64,000 nucleotides of DNA from Mycobacteriaceae bacterium (GCA_029977845.1 JAPOKC010000014.1:1-64000); one strand, 5' to 3'; shown: positions 19,496 through 31,583, numbered from the stretch's first letter. Notes: generated by a model from the letters alone, not told the origin. A program made the numbers and translations.

Positions 19496-20353
19496 ATGGC
19501 TGTTGTAACCATGAAGCAGCTGCTTGACAGCGGCACCCACTTCGGGCACCAGACCCGTCGCTGGAATCCCAAGATGAAGCGCTTCATCTTCACCGACCGC
19601 AACGGCATCTACATCATCGATCTGCAGCAGACGCTGACCTACATCGACAAGGCCTACGAGTTCGTCAAGGAGACCGTCGCGCACGGAGGTTCCATCATGT
19701 TCGTCGGCACCAAGAAGCAGGCTCAGGAGTCCATCGCCGAGGAGGCGACCCGGGTCGGTATGCCGTTCGTGAACCAGCGCTGGCTCGGCGGCATGCTCAC
19801 CAACTTCTCCACCGTGCACAAGCGCCTGCAGCGTCTCAAGGAACTTGAGGCCATGGAGCAGACCGGCGGCTTCGAGGGTCGCACCAAGAAGGAAATCCTG
19901 ATGCTGACCCGCGAGAAGAACAAGCTCGAGCGCAGCCTCGGCGGTATCCGGGACATGAACAAGGTGCCCTCGGCCATCTGGGTCGTCGACACCAACAAGG
20001 AGCACCTCGCGGTCGCCGAGGCACGCAAGCTCAACATCCCGATCATCGCCATCCTGGACACCAACTGCGATCCCGATCTCGTCGACTACCCGATCCCGGG
20101 AAACGACGACGCGATCCGCTCGGCCGCCCTGCTGACCAAGGTGATCGCCGCCGCGGTGGCCGAGGGCCTGCAGGCCCGTGGCGGCGCCGGCGCAGGCTCC
20201 GGTGCCGGTTCGGATTTGGGGGCCGGTGCCGAGCCGCTGGCGGAGTGGGAGCAGGAGCTGCTGGCCGGTGCGGCCGTCGAGGCCGCCCCGACCGAGGCCG
20301 GCCCGGTCGCCGATGAGTCCGTCACCACCACTGTCACCATCGAGGAAAGCTGA
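19496..20353 (+). CDS. rpsB: 30S ribosomal protein S2
   Basis: 285 residues starting [19 protein letters not shown]. Signatures: [38 protein letters not shown] and [10 protein letters not shown]. The Gly/Ala-rich C-terminal extension is common in actinobacterial S2. It binds the 30S with S1 and is needed for mRNA recruitment. An upstream in-frame ATG at 19361 is inside the structured leader and was rejected. tsf follows 2 bases later. Confidence 0.97.
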   Translation: MAVVTMKQLLDSGTHFGHQTRRWNPKMKRFIFTDRNGIYIIDLQQTLTYIDKAYEFVKETVAHGGSIMFVGTKKQAQESIAEEATRVGMPFVNQRWLGGMLTNFSTVHKRLQRLKELEAMEQTGGFEGRTKKEILMLTREKNKLERSLGGIRDMNKVPSAIWVVDTNKEHLAVAEARKLNIPIIAILDTNCDPDLVDYPIPGNDDAIRSAALLTKVIAAAVAEGLQARGGAGAGSGAGSDLGAGAEPLAEWEQELLAGAAVEAAPTEAGPVADESVTTTVTIEES

Positions 20354-20355
20354 GA

Positions 20356-21171
20356 ATGGCCAACTACACCGCCGCTGATGTCAAGCGGCTCCGCGAGCTC
20401 ACCGGCTCCGGAATGATGGACTGCAAGAACGCGCTGGCCGAGACCGACGGCGATTTCGACAAGGCCGTCGAGGTGCTGCGGATCAAGGGCGCCAAGGACG
20501 TCGGCAAGCGCGCCGAGCGTGCCACCGCCGAGGGTCTGGTCGCGGCCAAGGGCGGTGCGCTGATCGAGCTCAACTCGGAGACCGACTTCGTCGCCAAGAA
20601 CGCCGAGTTCCAGCAGCTCGCCGAACAGGTCGTCGACGCCGCACTGGCCGCGAAGGCCACCGACGTCGAGTCACTCAAGGCGGCCAAAATCGGTGACCAT
20701 ACGGTCGAGGAGGCCATCGCGGCGCTGTCGGCCAAGATCGGCGAGAAGCTCGAACTGCGCCGGGTGGAGTACTTCGGCGGCAACGTCGAGACCTACCTGC
20801 ACAAGCGCGCTGCCGATCTGCCGCCGGCCGTCGGTGTGCTGGTCGAGTTCGAGGGCGCCGATCAGGATGCCGCGCACGCGGTAGCCCTGCAGATCGCCGC
20901 GCTCAAGGCCAAGTACCTGACCCGCGACGAGGTGCCCGCCGATCTGGTGGCCGCCGAGAAGCGCGTCGCCGAGGAGACCGCGAAGTCCGAGGGCAAGCCC
21001 GAGGCCGCGCTGCCCAAGATCATCGAGGGTCGCGTGAACGGTTTCTTCAAGGATGTCGTGCTGCTCGAGCAGCCGTCGGTGTCGGACAACAAGAAGACCG
21101 TCAAGGCGCTGCTCGACGAGGCCGGTGTGACCGTGACCCGGTTCACCCGCTTCGAGGTCGGCCAGGCCTGA
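20356..21171 (+). CDS. tsf: Translation elongation factor Ts
   Basis: 271 residues. N-terminal UBA-like domain ([26 protein letters not shown]), the catalytic TDFVAKN motif ([10 protein letters not shown]) that disrupts Mg binding in EF-Tu, two core subdomains and the closing helix. It exchanges GDP for GTP on EF-Tu. Classic rpsB-tsf operon, 2-base gap. Confidence 0.97.
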   Translation: MANYTAADVKRLRELTGSGMMDCKNALAETDGDFDKAVEVLRIKGAKDVGKRAERATAEGLVAAKGGALIELNSETDFVAKNAEFQQLAEQVVDAALAAKATDVESLKAAKIGDHTVEEAIAALSAKIGEKLELRRVEYFGGNVETYLHKRAADLPPAVGVLVEFEGADQDAAHAVALQIAALKAKYLTRDEVPADLVAAEKRVAEETAKSEGKPEAALPKIIEGRVNGFFKDVVLLEQPSVSDNKKTVKALLDEAGVTVTRFTRFEVGQA

Positions 21172-21197
21172 CCGGCACACAGGGCAGGACCGGGCCG

Positions 21198-22601
21198 GTG
21201 CGGGGAGTTAACGCCTTCCGCGACGATGCGTTAGGGGATCTCGACGCGGTCGGAATGGTTGACGCATTGCGCACCGGCCGGGTCTGTCGAGCCGAACTCA
21301 TCGAGGCCGCCATCGCGCGGACCGAGACGGTCAACCCGGAACTCAACGGTCTGGCGTTGGCGACCTTCGAACGCGCCCGTGCTGCGGCTGCCGCATCCGG
21401 ATCGGGTTACTTCGACGGCGTCCCGACCTTCATCAAGGACAACGTCGACGTCGAGGGCATGCCCACCATGCGGGGTACCGATGCGTGGGATCCGGTTCCG
21501 CATCCGGTGCACGGGGACTTCGCCGACTTCTTCCTGCGAACCGGTCTGATCCCGCTGGGAAAGACGCAACTTTCGGAGTTCGGCTTCAGCGCGTCCGCCG
21601 AACATCCGCGTATCGGCGCAGTCCGCAATCCGTGGGACACCGACTACACCGCCGGCGCGTCGTCCTCGGGTTCGGGAGCTTTCGTCGCCGCCGGTGTGGT
21701 GCCGATCGCGCACGCGAATGACGGTGGGGGATCCATCCGAATTCCGGCCGCCTGCAACGGATTAGTGGGTCTCAAGCCCTCCCGCGGCCGGCTGCCTCAG
21801 GACAAGATGACGCGGCAGATGCCGGTGCGACTGGTCAACGACGGGGTGCTCACCCGTTCGGTGCGCGACACCGCCGCCTTCTACCGGGAGGCGGAACGGA
21901 TCTGGCGCAACCGCGCGTTGAAGCCCGTCGGCGCGGTTACCGGGCCGGGTGCGGCGCGGCTGCGCGTCGCCGTGGTGACCAGGTCGGTGACTCGCGATTC
22001 CAGTCCGGTCATCCGCGATCTGACCCTGAAGACCGCCGCACTGCTCGAGGAACTCGGCCACCGCGTCGACTACCTGGACCGCAATCCGGTGCCGGAACGG
22101 TTCGTCGACGACTTTCTGCTCTACTGGTCCTCGCTGGCGATGGCGATGGTGCGCACCGGATCGCGCACCTTCGGTAAGAGCTTCGACCGGGATCGGCTGG
22201 ACAACCTGACCCTGGGACTGGACCGGCACGCGACGCGTAACCTGCACCGGCTTCCGCTGGCGATCACGCGGTTGCGGCGGCTGCGCAGGGTCACCGACCG
22301 GCTCTACCAGGACTACGATCTGCTTCTGACCCCGACGCTGGCCGACGAGACACCGCTCATCGGGCACCTGGATCCCACCGCCGACTACCAGCAGGTGATC
22401 GACCGACTTGTCGACTGGGTGGCGTTCACGCCGCTGCAGAACACCACCGGAGAGCCCGCCGTTTCTTTGCCGCTGGCGCAATCGGCGAACGGACTGCCGG
22501 TCGGCATGATGTTCGGCGCGCCGATGGGACAGGAACGGAGACTGCTCGAACTGGCTTACGAGCTCGAGGCGGCCAAGCCCTGGCCCCGGATCACCGGTTA
22601 G
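21198..22601 (+). CDS. amiC: Amidase signature family enzyme (AmiC-like)
   Basis: 467 residues, GTG start. The Ser-cisSer-Lys triad is visible: Lys in PTFIKDNVD, the Gly/Ser-rich block [12 protein letters not shown] with the cis-Ser, and the nucleophile region [24 protein letters not shown]. The family hydrolyses linear amides; the substrate is not predictable. Location after tsf matches Rv2888c. Convergent with the TetR gene, overlapping by 4 bases. Confidence 0.9.
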   Translation: MRGVNAFRDDALGDLDAVGMVDALRTGRVCRAELIEAAIARTETVNPELNGLALATFERARAAAAASGSGYFDGVPTFIKDNVDVEGMPTMRGTDAWDPVPHPVHGDFADFFLRTGLIPLGKTQLSEFGFSASAEHPRIGAVRNPWDTDYTAGASSSGSGAFVAAGVVPIAHANDGGGSIRIPAACNGLVGLKPSRGRLPQDKMTRQMPVRLVNDGVLTRSVRDTAAFYREAERIWRNRALKPVGAVTGPGAARLRVAVVTRSVTRDSSPVIRDLTLKTAALLEELGHRVDYLDRNPVPERFVDDFLLYWSSLAMAMVRTGSRTFGKSFDRDRLDNLTLGLDRHATRNLHRLPLAITRLRRLRRVTDRLYQDYDLLLTPTLADETPLIGHLDPTADYQQVIDRLVDWVAFTPLQNTTGEPAVSLPLAQSANGLPVGMMFGAPMGQERRLLELAYELEAAKPWPRITG

Positions 22602-23272
22602 ACAGCGGCCTGGTAGTTCTGGACGGTCTGGTCCAGCATCGCCTGCAGGCGGCTGACCTCGTTCTCGGGTGCGATGGCCCGGACCAGCACCCGCCAGGAG
22701 CGGGCCAGCCGGCCGTAGGGGTCATCGCGGCAGGCCGCGGACACCAGGTGCGAGCCCAGCGCCCCGGCCCAGATGGCGTCGGCCACGTCCAGCGGGTCGA
22801 CGTCACCGGAGATCCTGCCGGTCTCGGCAAGGGCCTGGGTCATCTCCACGAACCTGCCGGTCCAGCCGACGTACATCTGCGAGCCGGCGGTACTGACCTG
22901 GCTGAGCGCCTGCGAGAGCATCTGGCCAACCTGCGTGGTCGGATCGCGATGCATCAGATGCTGCATGGCGAACGTCGCCTTGATCAGCCCGTCCAGGGTG
23001 GGCTCGGCTGGATCGAAGTTCTCCTGAATCGCAGCTGCCGCCCGACCGTCGAACTCGTCGATGATGGCCTTCGCGACGGCCTCTTTGGAGTCGAAGTGGT
23101 AATAGAACGCGCCTTTGCTGACGCCGGCACGCTGCAGCACATCGGCGAGACCTGTTTCGCCGTAACCTAATTCGCTGAACAACTCGACTGCCGTCTCGAT
23201 GATCTTCCGACGTGTCGCTTCAGCGCGGGCCTGTAGTGCCACCCCTGTCCCACTCCCGTTCCCGGTCCCCAT
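22598..23272 (-). CDS. TetR family regulator
   Basis: 224 residues. HTH at about 25-65 ([35 protein letters not shown] is spread over it), then a helical ligand domain. The pattern [21 protein letters not shown] resembles the gamma-butyrolactone-receptor branch (ScbR/ArpA-like) of TetR proteins. Target unknown: it is not obviously coupled to the convergent amidase, and upstream lies pyrH in the opposite direction. A later GTG ([13 protein letters not shown]) could be the true start. Confidence 0.85.
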   Translation of the reverse strand: MGTGNGSGTGVALQARAEATRRKIIETAVELFSELGYGETGLADVLQRAGVSKGAFYYHFDSKEAVAKAIIDEFDGRAAAAIQENFDPAEPTLDGLIKATFAMQHLMHRDPTTQVGQMLSQALSQVSTAGSQMYVGWTGRFVEMTQALAETGRISGDVDPLDVADAIWAGALGSHLVSAACRDDPYGRLARSWRVLVRAIAPENEVSRLQAMLDQTVQNYQAAV

Positions 23273-23418
23273 GGACCGCTATCCGATCCCCCGAGCTTCA
23301 TTTCCCAGTCTAGTCCCCGCCCCGATCCACAGGCGACCTCGGGGTCAGGTGTCCCACCCTCCCGGTCGACCGTGGGCCCGATGAGGCAGGATGAGGAGGC
23401 CTTCCAGCCGACGATGGT

Positions 23419-23424
23419 GAGGAG
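23419..23424 (+). promoter_or_regulatory. Ribosome site that decides the pyrH start
   Basis: GAGGAG ends 4 bases before the ATG at 23429. Other in-frame starts at 23372 (GTG), 23381 and 23414 have weaker or more distant sites. Confidence 0.5.
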
Positions 23425-23428
23425 TCCG

Positions 23429-24139
23429 ATGCGGCCCAAGTACTCGAGGGTGCTTCTCAAACTCGGTGGTGAGATGTTCGGCGGAGGCGCGGTGGGCCTC
23501 GATCCCGACGTCGTCGCGCAGGTCGCCCGGCAGATCGCCGAGGTGGTGCGCAGTGGTGTGCAGGTCGCCGTGGTGATCGGTGGCGGCAACTTCTTCCGCG
23601 GGGCGCAACTGCAGCAGCGCGGTATGGAGCGGACCCGCTCGGACTACATGGGCATGCTCGGCACGGTGATGAACAGCCTGGCGTTGCAGGACTTCCTGGA
23701 GAAGGAAGGTATCCAGACCCGGGTGCAGACCGCCATCACCATGGGTCAGGTCGCCGAGCCCTACCTGCCGTTGCGGGCCCGCCGTCACATGGAGAAGGGC
23801 CGGGTGGTGATCTTCGGCGCCGGTATGGGCCTGCCGTACTTCTCCACCGACACCACCGCCGCCCAGCGCGCGCTGGAGATCGGCGCCGAGGTCGTTCTGA
23901 TGGCCAAGGCGGTCGACGGTGTGTTCACCGACGATCCGCGGACCAATCCGGATGCCGAGATGATCGCCGAGATCACCCACCGGGAGGTACTCGATCGTGA
24001 ACTCAAGGTGGCCGATGCCACCGCGTTCAGTCTCTGCATGGACAACGGGATGCCGATCCTGGTCTTCAACCTGCTGACGAACGGGAATATCGCCCGGGCG
24101 GTGGCAGGTGAGAAGATCGGGACCTTGGTAACGACCTAG
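23429..24139 (+). CDS. pyrH: Uridylate kinase
   Basis: 236 residues from the ATG at 23429 ([20 protein letters not shown]). Amino-acid-kinase fold: [11 protein letters not shown] for phosphates, [23 protein letters not shown] and [23 protein letters not shown]. It phosphorylates UMP to UDP, is allosteric and essential. Earlier in-frame starts to 23372 would add up to 19 residues, so the exact N-terminus is unsure. pyrH-frr order is universal in actinobacteria. Confidence 0.95.
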   Translation: MRPKYSRVLLKLGGEMFGGGAVGLDPDVVAQVARQIAEVVRSGVQVAVVIGGGNFFRGAQLQQRGMERTRSDYMGMLGTVMNSLALQDFLEKEGIQTRVQTAITMGQVAEPYLPLRARRHMEKGRVVIFGAGMGLPYFSTDTTAAQRALEIGAEVVLMAKAVDGVFTDDPRTNPDAEMIAEITHREVLDRELKVADATAFSLCMDNGMPILVFNLLTNGNIARAVAGEKIGTLVTT

Positions 24140-24151
24140 GAGAACCGAGAG

Positions 24152-24709
24152 ATGATTGACGAAGCGCTCTTCGACGCCGAAGAGAAGATGGAGAAGGCCG
24201 TGGCGGTGGCCCGTGACGACCTGTCCTCCATCCGCACCGGGCGGGCCAATCCGGGCATGTTCTCCCGTATCGTCATCGACTACTACGGTTCGCCGACGCC
24301 GATCACCCAGATGTGCAGCATCAACGTGCCGGAAGCGCGGATGGTCGTCATCAAGCCGTATGAGGCCAATCAGCTGCGGGCCATAGAGGAGGCCATCCGC
24401 AACTCCGATCTCGGCGTGAACCCGACCAACGACGGCAACATCATCCGCGTCTCGATCCCACAGCTGACCGAGGAGCGCCGCCGGGATCTGGTCAAGCAGG
24501 CCAAGTCCAAGGGTGAGGATGCCAAGGTCTCGGTGCGCAACATCCGCCGCAAGGCGATGGAGGAGCTGGCCCGGATCAAGAAGGACGGTGAAGCCGGCGA
24601 GGACGAGGTGGGTCGCGCCGAGAAGGATCTCGACAAGAGCACGCATACCTACACCGCCCAGATCGACGAACTCGTCAAGCACAAAGAAGGCGAGCTGCTC
24701 GAGGTCTGA
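24152..24709 (+). CDS. frr: Ribosome recycling factor
   Basis: 185 residues, full length. Signatures: [46 protein letters not shown] and [26 protein letters not shown]. It splits post-termination ribosomes with EF-G. An AGGAGAACCGAGAG ribosome site precedes the ATG; 12 bases after pyrH. Confidence 0.97.
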   Translation: MIDEALFDAEEKMEKAVAVARDDLSSIRTGRANPGMFSRIVIDYYGSPTPITQMCSINVPEARMVVIKPYEANQLRAIEEAIRNSDLGVNPTNDGNIIRVSIPQLTEERRRDLVKQAKSKGEDAKVSVRNIRRKAMEELARIKKDGEAGEDEVGRAEKDLDKSTHTYTAQIDELVKHKEGELLEV

Positions 24710-24730
24710 GGACCCCGGCAGACGATCACT

Positions 24731-25564
24731 GTGACGGACGCACAGGCCTCCAAGGCCGGCCGTAACCTGCCCGCCGCGATCGGCGTCAGTCTGCTGCTGG
24801 GAGCCTTGGTGATCGGCACCCTGGTATTCGCTCCGCGCGGTTGGGTGCTGGTGCTGTCGGTGGCGATGGCGTTGGCCACCTACGAGGTGGTCAAGCGGTT
24901 GCGGGAGGGCGGTTATGACATCCCCCTCATTCCGCTACTACTGGGCGGGCAGGCCATCATCTGGCTCACCTGGCCGTTTGGCGCGGCCGGTGCATTGGGT
25001 GGATATGGCGGCACGGTGCTGGTCTGTCTGGTCTGGCGGCTGCTGAGCCAGGGATTGCAGAGTCAGCCGGTCAACTATCTGCGCGATGTCGCGGTCACGA
25101 TCTTCCTGGCCACCTGGATCCCGCTGTTCGCCGCATTCGCCGCCCTGCTGGTCTATCCGGAGGACGGCTGGGCCCGGGTGTTCACCTTCATGCTTGCGGT
25201 GGTGTTCTCCGATATCGGCGGCTACACCGCCGGCGTGCTGTTCGGTAAGCACCGGATGGTTCCGGCGATCAGCCCCAAGAAGTCCTGGGAGGGCTTCGCC
25301 GGATCGCTGGTCTGCGGGACGCTGGCCGCCGTACTCGCCGTGGTGTTCCTGATGCACGAACCCTGGTGGGTCGGCGTGCCACTGGGTCTGATGCTCGTCA
25401 TCACCGCGACCGCGGGCGATCTGGTGGAGTCTCAGTTCAAACGCGATCTGGGTATCAAGGACATGGGAACGCTGCTGCCCGGTCACGGTGGCCTGATGGA
25501 CCGCATCGACGGGGCGCTGCCGTCGGCGGTGGCCACCTGGATCGTGCTGAGCCTGCTGGCCTGA
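24731..25564 (+). CDS. cdsA: Phosphatidate cytidylyltransferase
   Basis: 277 residues, polytopic membrane enzyme making CDP-diacylglycerol from phosphatidic acid and CTP, the entry to PI, PE, PG and cardiolipin. The family signature near the C-terminus is present: [13 protein letters not shown] followed by [14 protein letters not shown]. Seven or eight hydrophobic helices are apparent. GTG start; the rlmN ATG overlaps its stop. Confidence 0.94.
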   Translation: MTDAQASKAGRNLPAAIGVSLLLGALVIGTLVFAPRGWVLVLSVAMALATYEVVKRLREGGYDIPLIPLLLGGQAIIWLTWPFGAAGALGGYGGTVLVCLVWRLLSQGLQSQPVNYLRDVAVTIFLATWIPLFAAFAALLVYPEDGWARVFTFMLAVVFSDIGGYTAGVLFGKHRMVPAISPKKSWEGFAGSLVCGTLAAVLAVVFLMHEPWWVGVPLGLMLVITATAGDLVESQFKRDLGIKDMGTLLPGHGGLMDRIDGALPSAVATWIVLSLLA

Positions 25565-26649
25565 TGAACCTGGTGTTCGACGCGCCGCGTCGGGGTCTGC
25601 CGCCACGTCATTTCGCCGATCTCGATGCCGCCGGCCGCGCGTCCGCGGTGGCCGAACTCGGACTGCCGGCCTTTCGGGCCAAGCAGCTTGCCAACCAGTA
25701 CTACGGGCGACTGGTCGCCGATCCGCAGCAGATGACCGATCTGCCTGCGGCGATTCGTGACACGGTCTCGGAGTCGTTGTTCCCGCCGCTGCTGAGCGTT
25801 GTGCGTGAGGTCGAATGCGACCAGGGTGAGACGCGAAAGACGTTGTGGCGCGGGCATGACGGTGCGACGTTCGAGTCCGTGCTGATGCGTTACCCGGACC
25901 GCAACACCGTCTGCATCTCGTCACAGGCCGGCTGCGGGATGGCCTGTCCGTTCTGCGCTACCGGCCAGGGCGGGCTGACCCGAAACCTCAGCACCGCGGA
26001 GATCCTCGAACAGGTGCGGGCGGCGGCGGTGACGTTGCGCGATCGGCACGGGGATCGGTTGTCCAACATCGTCTTCATGGGGATGGGGGAGCCGCTGGCC
26101 AACTACGCGCGGGTGGTGGCGGCCGTGCAGCGGATTACCGCAATGCCGCCGGACGGGTTCGGGATCTCCGCCAGGTCGGTGACGGTGTCGACGGTGGGGC
26201 TGGCCCCGGCGATCCGCAAGCTGGCCGACGAGCGGCTCGGGGTGACGCTGGCGGTCTCCCTGCACACTCCCGACGATGAGTTGCGCGACACCCTGGTGCC
26301 GGTGAACGACCGCTGGAAGGTGGCCGAGGTACTGGACGCCGCCCGCTATTACGCCGATGTCACCGGCCGGCGGGTGTCGATCGAGTATGCGTTGATCCGT
26401 GACGTCAACGATCAGCCATGGCGGGCCGACCTACTCGGCACGAAGTTGCACCAGGCGCTGGGACCGCTGGCACATGTGAATCTGATCCCACTGAACCCCA
26501 CGCCGGGCAGTCAGTGGGACGCCAGCCCGAAGCCGGTCGAGCGGGAGTTCGTCCGCCGGGTCAGGGCGCAGGGGGTCACCTGCACCGTCCGGGACACCCG
26601 GGGTCGGGAGATCGCGGCCGCCTGTGGACAGCTGGCGGCCACTACTTGA
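25564..26649 (+). CDS. rlmN: Radical SAM 23S rRNA/tRNA adenine C2-methyltransferase
   Basis: 361 residues starting [17 protein letters not shown]. Radical-SAM Cys motif [11 protein letters not shown], upstream [21 protein letters not shown] and a C-terminal segment with the methyl-carrying Cys ([11 protein letters not shown]). It methylates A2503 of 23S rRNA and A37 of tRNAs. Translationally coupled to cdsA by ATGA. Overlaps the convergent DUF2631 gene by 8 bases. Confidence 0.95.
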   Translation: MNLVFDAPRRGLPPRHFADLDAAGRASAVAELGLPAFRAKQLANQYYGRLVADPQQMTDLPAAIRDTVSESLFPPLLSVVREVECDQGETRKTLWRGHDGATFESVLMRYPDRNTVCISSQAGCGMACPFCATGQGGLTRNLSTAEILEQVRAAAVTLRDRHGDRLSNIVFMGMGEPLANYARVVAAVQRITAMPPDGFGISARSVTVSTVGLAPAIRKLADERLGVTLAVSLHTPDDELRDTLVPVNDRWKVAEVLDAARYYADVTGRRVSIEYALIRDVNDQPWRADLLGTKLHQALGPLAHVNLIPLNPTPGSQWDASPKPVEREFVRRVRAQGVTCTVRDTRGREIAAACGQLAATT

Positions 26650-26896
26650 GCAGGCCGCGCTTGCGCATCCACATGTCACGGATGATCAAGAAGGCGACGA
26701 ACGCGGCGAAGCCGATCAGGACGTAGTCCTCGACGTGGCCGATGTGGTTGCCGTGCAGCATGCCCAGCAGGAACACGATGATGAAGATGCCCAGGGCGTA
26801 CCAGGTGCGGGGACGCAGCTTGCTCCAGCCCCACGCCGCCGACGGAACCTCGTAGGTATCGACGTCGTCGTAACGCTCGACCGCGGTGTTGGCCAT
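26642..26896 (-). CDS. DUF2631 membrane protein (Rv2876-like)
   Basis: 84 residues. A soluble N-terminus with Trp/Arg motif ([17 protein letters not shown]) and two membrane helices (about 33-47 and 56-73) with [10 protein letters not shown] between. The family is restricted to actinobacteria and has no assigned role. ATG at 26896, ribosome site GGAGCC on the minus strand. Same neighbourhood as in M. tuberculosis. Confidence 0.85.
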   Translation of the reverse strand: MANTAVERYDDVDTYEVPSAAWGWSKLRPRTWYALGIFIIVFLLGMLHGNHIGHVEDYVLIGFAAFVAFLIIRDMWMRKRGLLK

Positions 26897-26946
26897 CGTG
26901 GGCTCCTGTCTCTCGAAAACTCCCGCTCATTCTGGCATACGAGCTT

Positions 26947-28275
26947 TCAGCCGAGCAGCTTGTACCGCCGCAATGCCTCAACTCGTTCCGCCGCGTGGTC
27001 GACGATCGGGTCCGGGTAGTCCGGGGTGCCGATCTCAGGCACCCAGCGCGCGACGTAGGCGCCGTCCGGGTCGAACTTCTTGCCCTGGGCGGTCGGGTTG
27101 AACACCCGGAAGTACGGTGCGGCGTCGGTCCCGGTGCCCGCGGCCCACTGCCAGCCGTGCTGATTGCTGGCCGGATCGCCGTCGGCGAGTTGTTCCATGA
27201 ACCAGCGCGCCCCCCACTGCCACGGCAGATGCAGATCCTTGACGAGGAACGAGGCGACGATCATCCGCACCCGGTTGTGCATGAAGCCGGTGTGCAGCAA
27301 CTGACGCATCCCGGCATCGACGATCGGGAATCCGGTGCGGCCCTGCTTCCAGGCGTCGAACAACGCCTGCGCCTCGGGTCCGGTGTCCACCTCGATACCG
27401 TCGAAAGCCGGGTTCCAGTTGTGCCACCCGCTGCGCGGCCACTGCGACAGCACGCCGGCGTAGAAATCGCGGAACGCCAGCTCCCGCAGATAGGCCCCCG
27501 GGCCCGCCTGACGGACGTCGAGATCAGCCGCCAGTGTCCGGGGGTGGATGGTGCCGAACTTCAGATGCGCCGACATGCGACTGGTGCCCGGCTTGTCCGG
27601 GCGGTCGCGAGCGGAGGAGTAGTCGCCGATTCCCTCGGCGAGGAACTTCTTCCAGGTGGCCAGCGCCGCCGCTTCACCGGCCGGAAGTTCGAGTGCCACA
27701 TCGGGATTCGGGGCATCACAGCGATCCGGCAAGCCGGACATCGCGCCCGGGTCGATCCAGTCGATCTGCGCGGGATCACTCTGCGCAGGTGCGCGCCAGC
27801 CGACTTCGCGCCAGCGGTTGAAGAACGGGGTGAACACCTTGTATGCGCTGCCGTCGTCCTTGGTGACCCGCCCCGGCGAAACCAGATAGGGCGAACCGGT
27901 CGCAACGAGTTCCGCACCGCCGGCGCTCAGTGCGGCTGCGACAGCACTGTCGCGGCGGACCCCGAACGGACTGAAATCCGCGGAGATGTGCACGCTGCGC
28001 GCGCCGGTCGCCGCGCACACCGACGGGATCACCTGTTCGGGGCGCCCCCGGGTGATCAGCAGCCTGCCGCCCAGTCCCTGTGACAGTTCCCGCAGTGCAT
28101 CGCCGAGATACTGCATACGCCGCGGACCGGAGGAAGCCTCCAGACGCGGATCCAGCACGAAACAGGCCAGCACTGCGCCGGCTTCGCCGCTGCCGGCGGC
28201 CTCGAGCATCGCCGGATGATCACGCAGGCGCAGATCGCGCCGGAACCACAACACCCCGGGGGACATCTGGATCAT
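26947..28275 (-). CDS. phr: Deoxyribodipyrimidine photolyase (class I)
   Basis: 442 residues. N-terminal Rossmann-like antenna domain (VLWFRRDLRLRDHPAM) and C-terminal FAD domain with RMIVASFLVKDLHLPWQWG, DGDPASNQHGWQW and YFRVFNPTAQGKKFDP. It repairs cyclobutane pyrimidine dimers with blue light. M. tuberculosis has no photolyase here, so it points to a light-exposed environmental species. A second ATG at 28266 is possible; 28275 has an AAGG ribosome site. Confidence 0.93.
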   Translation of the reverse strand: MIQMSPGVLWFRRDLRLRDHPAMLEAAGSGEAGAVLACFVLDPRLEASSGPRRMQYLGDALRELSQGLGGRLLITRGRPEQVIPSVCAATGARSVHISADFSPFGVRRDSAVAAALSAGGAELVATGSPYLVSPGRVTKDDGSAYKVFTPFFNRWREVGWRAPAQSDPAQIDWIDPGAMSGLPDRCDAPNPDVALELPAGEAAALATWKKFLAEGIGDYSSARDRPDKPGTSRMSAHLKFGTIHPRTLAADLDVRQAGPGAYLRELAFRDFYAGVLSQWPRSGWHNWNPAFDGIEVDTGPEAQALFDAWKQGRTGFPIVDAGMRQLLHTGFMHNRVRMIVASFLVKDLHLPWQWGARWFMEQLADGDPASNQHGWQWAAGTGTDAAPYFRVFNPTAQGKKFDPDGAYVARWVPEIGTPDYPDPIVDHAAERVEALRRYKLLG

Positions 28276-28320
28276 GCTGCCTTGTCCCCGCGGTCGCCGG
28301 AAGGGCGGCCGGCTGCCCGG

Positions 28321-29028
28321 TTACGGCGTCGGGGTGGCAGTCCCGGACGTGGACGCCGCCGGCTGGGCGGGCGGCATCAGCACGGTGTCGATGAGGTACA
28401 CCGTCGCGTTGGCCGTCTTGATCCCGCCACAGACCACTCCGGCGCCGTTGACCTTCAGGTCGTTTCCGCCGCCGGTCACGCTGACAGACCCGCCTTGCAC
28501 GGTCTTGTGCTCGCCGGCCACAGCGCTGCTGTCGGCCTGGCCCGGCACCACGTGGTAGGTGAGCACGGAGGTCAGCAGACCCGAGTCGGTCTTCAGCTTG
28601 TCGATGGTGGCCGGGTCGACTTTGGCGAAGGCGTCGTCGGTCGGCGCGAAGACGGTGAACTCGCCGTTGTTGAGGGTGTCGACGAGATTGACGTCGGGAT
28701 TGAGCTTGCCGGACAGGGCGCCGGCCAGGGTGGTGAGTACCGGGCTGTTGGACGCCGCCGTCGCGACCGGATCCTTGGCCATTCCCTCGACCGACCCGGG
28801 TCCGGTCGGGACCTTCTGCGCGTAGTCGGCGCAGCCCGCGCCGACCAGTCCGCCGGCCGGGGTGGCACTCGCCGAGGTGGAGGCCTGGGCCGTGGCACTG
28901 CTGGTCGCGGATGCTTTCGACTCGGTGGCCTTGTCCTTCGTGCCGGTCGAACAGGCCGACAGGGTCAGCGCGGTGGCCGCGATCAGTCCGGCGGTCAGGA
29001 TCGAGGTGGTCGAACGAGACTGGTTCAT
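28321..29028 (-). CDS. Fasciclin-domain lipoprotein, MPT83-like
   Basis: 235 residues. Signal peptide with lipobox LTLSAC (Cys26), a Thr/Ser/Ala-rich linker (about 27-60) and one FAS1 domain: [64 protein letters not shown]. It resembles mycobacterial MPT83/MPT70 adhesion-type antigens on the cell surface. GGGAGACC ribosome site. The longer open frame upstream is not coding. No sigK-like genes are adjacent. Confidence 0.9.
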   Translation of the reverse strand: MNQSRSTTSILTAGLIAATALTLSACSTGTKDKATESKASATSSATAQASTSASATPAGGLVGAGCADYAQKVPTGPGSVEGMAKDPVATAASNSPVLTTLAGALSGKLNPDVNLVDTLNNGEFTVFAPTDDAFAKVDPATIDKLKTDSGLLTSVLTYHVVPGQADSSAVAGEHKTVQGGSVSVTGGGNDLKVNGAGVVCGGIKTANATVYLIDTVLMPPAQPAASTSGTATPTP

Positions 29029-29157
29029 GTGGTCTCCCTGGGGTGTCGTCGGGCGGAATCTGAGCGTGACGGTCGGCCTCACTGCTAAAGCAGACCCGCA
29101 ACTCCTAAATGCTAGAGCGGTATTACCGCCGCGGGGCGCCGGACCGGTGACGAGACG

Positions 29158-30345
29158 ATGACGCACAATGGTGCGGTGAACCGATCCGGACGACTGCGGG
29201 TGCTGATCCTCGGCAGCACCGGGTCGATCGGAACCCAGGCGCTCGAGGTCATCGCCGCGAACCCCGACCGATTCGAGGTCGTCGGTTTGGCAGCCGGGGG
29301 CGGGAACGCCGACCTGCTGGCGCATCAGCGTGCCGAGACGGGTGTGAGCAATATCGCGGTGGCCGATCCGGCCGCAGCGGACCGCGTCGGTGACGTGCGC
29401 CTGCGCGGGCCCGACGCCGTCACCACCCTGGTCCGCGAGACCGAGGCTGACGTCGTCCTCAACGCCCTGGTGGGCGCTCTCGGCCTGGAGCCGACGCTGG
29501 CCGCGCTGGCATCCGGGGCCCGGCTTGCCCTGGCCAACAAGGAATCCCTGGTGGCCGGCGGGCCCCTGGTGGTCAAGGCGGCCGCACCCGGCCAGATCGT
29601 GCCGGTGGACTCCGAGCACTCGGCCCTGGCTCAGTGTCTGCGATCGGGCAGCACCGGCGAGGTGGCCAGGTTGGTGCTCACCGCCTCAGGCGGGCCGTTC
29701 CGGGGTTGGGCGGCCGGTGCCCTGGAAGCCGTGACGCCCGAGCAGGCCGGGGCCCATCCCACCTGGAACATGGGCCCGATGAACACGCTGAACTCGGCAT
29801 CGCTGGTCAACAAGGGCCTGGAACTCATCGAGACCCACCTGCTGTTCGGCATCCCGTACGACCGGATCGACGTGGTGGTGCACCCACAGTCGATCGTGCA
29901 TTCGATGGTGACCTTCGTCGACGGATCGACGATCGCCCAGGCCAGCCCGCCCGATATGAAGCTGCCCATCGCGCTGGCCCTGGGCTGGCCGCAGCGGGTT
30001 CCCGGTGCGGCGATGGCCTGCGATTTCGCCTCGGCGTCGCGTTGGGACTTCGAACCGCTGGACAACACCGTCTTCCCGGCGGTGGACCTGGCCCGCCACG
30101 CCGGCGAGTCCGGCGGATGCATGACGGCGATCTACAACGCCGCCAATGAAGAGGCGGCGGAGGCCTTCCTGTCGGGCCGGATCCGGTTCCCCGCGATCGT
30201 GGCCACCATCGCCGACGTGCTGGGCGGCGCCGACCAGTGGTCGGCGGAACCGGCTACCGTGGAGGACGTACTCGAAGCCCAGCGATGGGCCCGGCAACGT
30301 GCGGGCGAACTGATCGCCGCACAGGAGGTCGCAACACTGCGATGA
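29158..30345 (+). CDS. dxr: 1-deoxy-D-xylulose 5-phosphate reductoisomerase
   Basis: 395 residues. NADPH-binding [14 protein letters not shown], catalytic-site motifs [56 protein letters not shown] and [16 protein letters not shown]. Makes MEP, the committed step of non-mevalonate isoprenoid synthesis. The start may be 29158 or the GTG at 29176. Upstream GCGGTA-T-TACCGC (29117-29129) is a perfect palindrome of unknown meaning. Coupled to rip1. Confidence 0.95.
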   Translation: MTHNGAVNRSGRLRVLILGSTGSIGTQALEVIAANPDRFEVVGLAAGGGNADLLAHQRAETGVSNIAVADPAAADRVGDVRLRGPDAVTTLVRETEADVVLNALVGALGLEPTLAALASGARLALANKESLVAGGPLVVKAAAPGQIVPVDSEHSALAQCLRSGSTGEVARLVLTASGGPFRGWAAGALEAVTPEQAGAHPTWNMGPMNTLNSASLVNKGLELIETHLLFGIPYDRIDVVVHPQSIVHSMVTFVDGSTIAQASPPDMKLPIALALGWPQRVPGAAMACDFASASRWDFEPLDNTVFPAVDLARHAGESGGCMTAIYNAANEEAAEAFLSGRIRFPAIVATIADVLGGADQWSAEPATVEDVLEAQRWARQRAGELIAAQEVATLR

Positions 30346-31583
30346 TGTTCGCGCTCGGCATCTTCCTGTTCGCCCTGGCCATCCTGGTCTCGGTGGCGCT
30401 GCACGAATGCGGCCACATGTGGGCCGCCCGCGCCACCGGGATGAAGGTCCGGCGCTACTTCGTCGGCTTCGGCCCGACACTGTGGTCGACCATGCGGCCC
30501 AACCGGCTGGGCACCACCGAGTACGGGGTCAAGGCCATTCCGCTCGGCGGTTTCTGCGATATCGCCGGTATGACGCCGGACGCCCCGATCCGGCCCGAGG
30601 ACGAGCCGTACGCGATGTACAAGCAGAAGGTCTGGAAGCGGGTGACCGTGCTGTTCGCCGGACCGGCGATGAACTTCATCATCGGGCTGGTGCTGGTCTA
30701 CGGAATCGCCGTGGTGTGGGGTCTTCCGCAACTGCGCCCGCCGACCGCCGCGATCGTCGGCGAAACCACCTGTGTCAAAGCCGAAGTCGCCAAGGACAAA
30801 CTGGGTGACTGCACCGGGGCCGGGCCCGCGGCGGCGGCCGGCATCCGGTCCGGTGACGTCGTGGTCAAGGTCGGAGCTACGCGGGTGAAGACCTTCGAGG
30901 AGATGGTCAAGGCCGTGCAGAAGTCCGCGGGGCCGACTCCGTTCGTGCTGGAACGCACCAGCGACGGCACCACGAACACCATCGACACAATCGTCGACGT
31001 CGCCACCACCCAGCGCTGGGTCCCCCCGTCGGGCGGGGGAGAAGCAACCGGACCGTCGGACGTCGGAGCCATCGGCATCACCGCGGCGCAGTTCGGGCCG
31101 ACGCACCACAACGTGCTGACCGCGGTTCCGGCGACGTTCGTGTTCACCGGTGAACTCGGGGTGGAACTGGGCAAGTCGATTGCCGCCATCCCGTCGAAGG
31201 TCGGTGCGCTGGTGCACGCCATCGGTGGCGGCGAACGCGATCCGGAGACCCCTATCAGCGTGGTGGGCGCCAGCATCATCGGCGGTGACACCGTCGATCA
31301 CGGACTCTGGGTTGCGTTCTGGTTCTTCCTGGCGCAGTTGAACTTCGTGTTGGGCGCCATCAACCTGGTGCCTCTGTTGCCGTTCGACGGTGGCCACATC
31401 GCGGTGGCCGTCTACGAGAAGATCCGCAATATGATCCGGTCCGCGCGGGGTCTGGTGCCCGCCGGCCCGGTCAACTACAGCAAGCTGTTGCCCGCCACCT
31501 ACGTCATCATCATCGTGGTGGTGGGTTACATGGCTCTGACGGTGACCGCGGATGTGGTGAACCCGATCCGCTTGTTCCAGTAG
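30342..31583 (+). CDS. rip1: Site-2 intramembrane metalloprotease Rip1
   Basis: 413 residues from [10 protein letters not shown]. HExxH zinc site in the first helix (H21-E22-C-G-H25), a PDZ domain (about 120-215; [16 protein letters not shown]) and the third zinc ligand region [15 protein letters not shown] in helix 3. Rip1 cuts anti-sigma factors (RsmA, RskA and others) and PBP3 after site-1 cleavage. Its ATG overlaps the dxr stop; ispG follows, an order conserved as dxr-rip1-gcpE. Confidence 0.94.
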   Translation: MMFALGIFLFALAILVSVALHECGHMWAARATGMKVRRYFVGFGPTLWSTMRPNRLGTTEYGVKAIPLGGFCDIAGMTPDAPIRPEDEPYAMYKQKVWKRVTVLFAGPAMNFIIGLVLVYGIAVVWGLPQLRPPTAAIVGETTCVKAEVAKDKLGDCTGAGPAAAAGIRSGDVVVKVGATRVKTFEEMVKAVQKSAGPTPFVLERTSDGTTNTIDTIVDVATTQRWVPPSGGGEATGPSDVGAIGITAAQFGPTHHNVLTAVPATFVFTGELGVELGKSIAAIPSKVGALVHAIGGGERDPETPISVVGASIIGGDTVDHGLWVAFWFFLAQLNFVLGAINLVPLLPFDGGHIAVAVYEKIRNMIRSARGLVPAGPVNYSKLLPATYVIIIVVVGYMALTVTADVVNPIRLFQ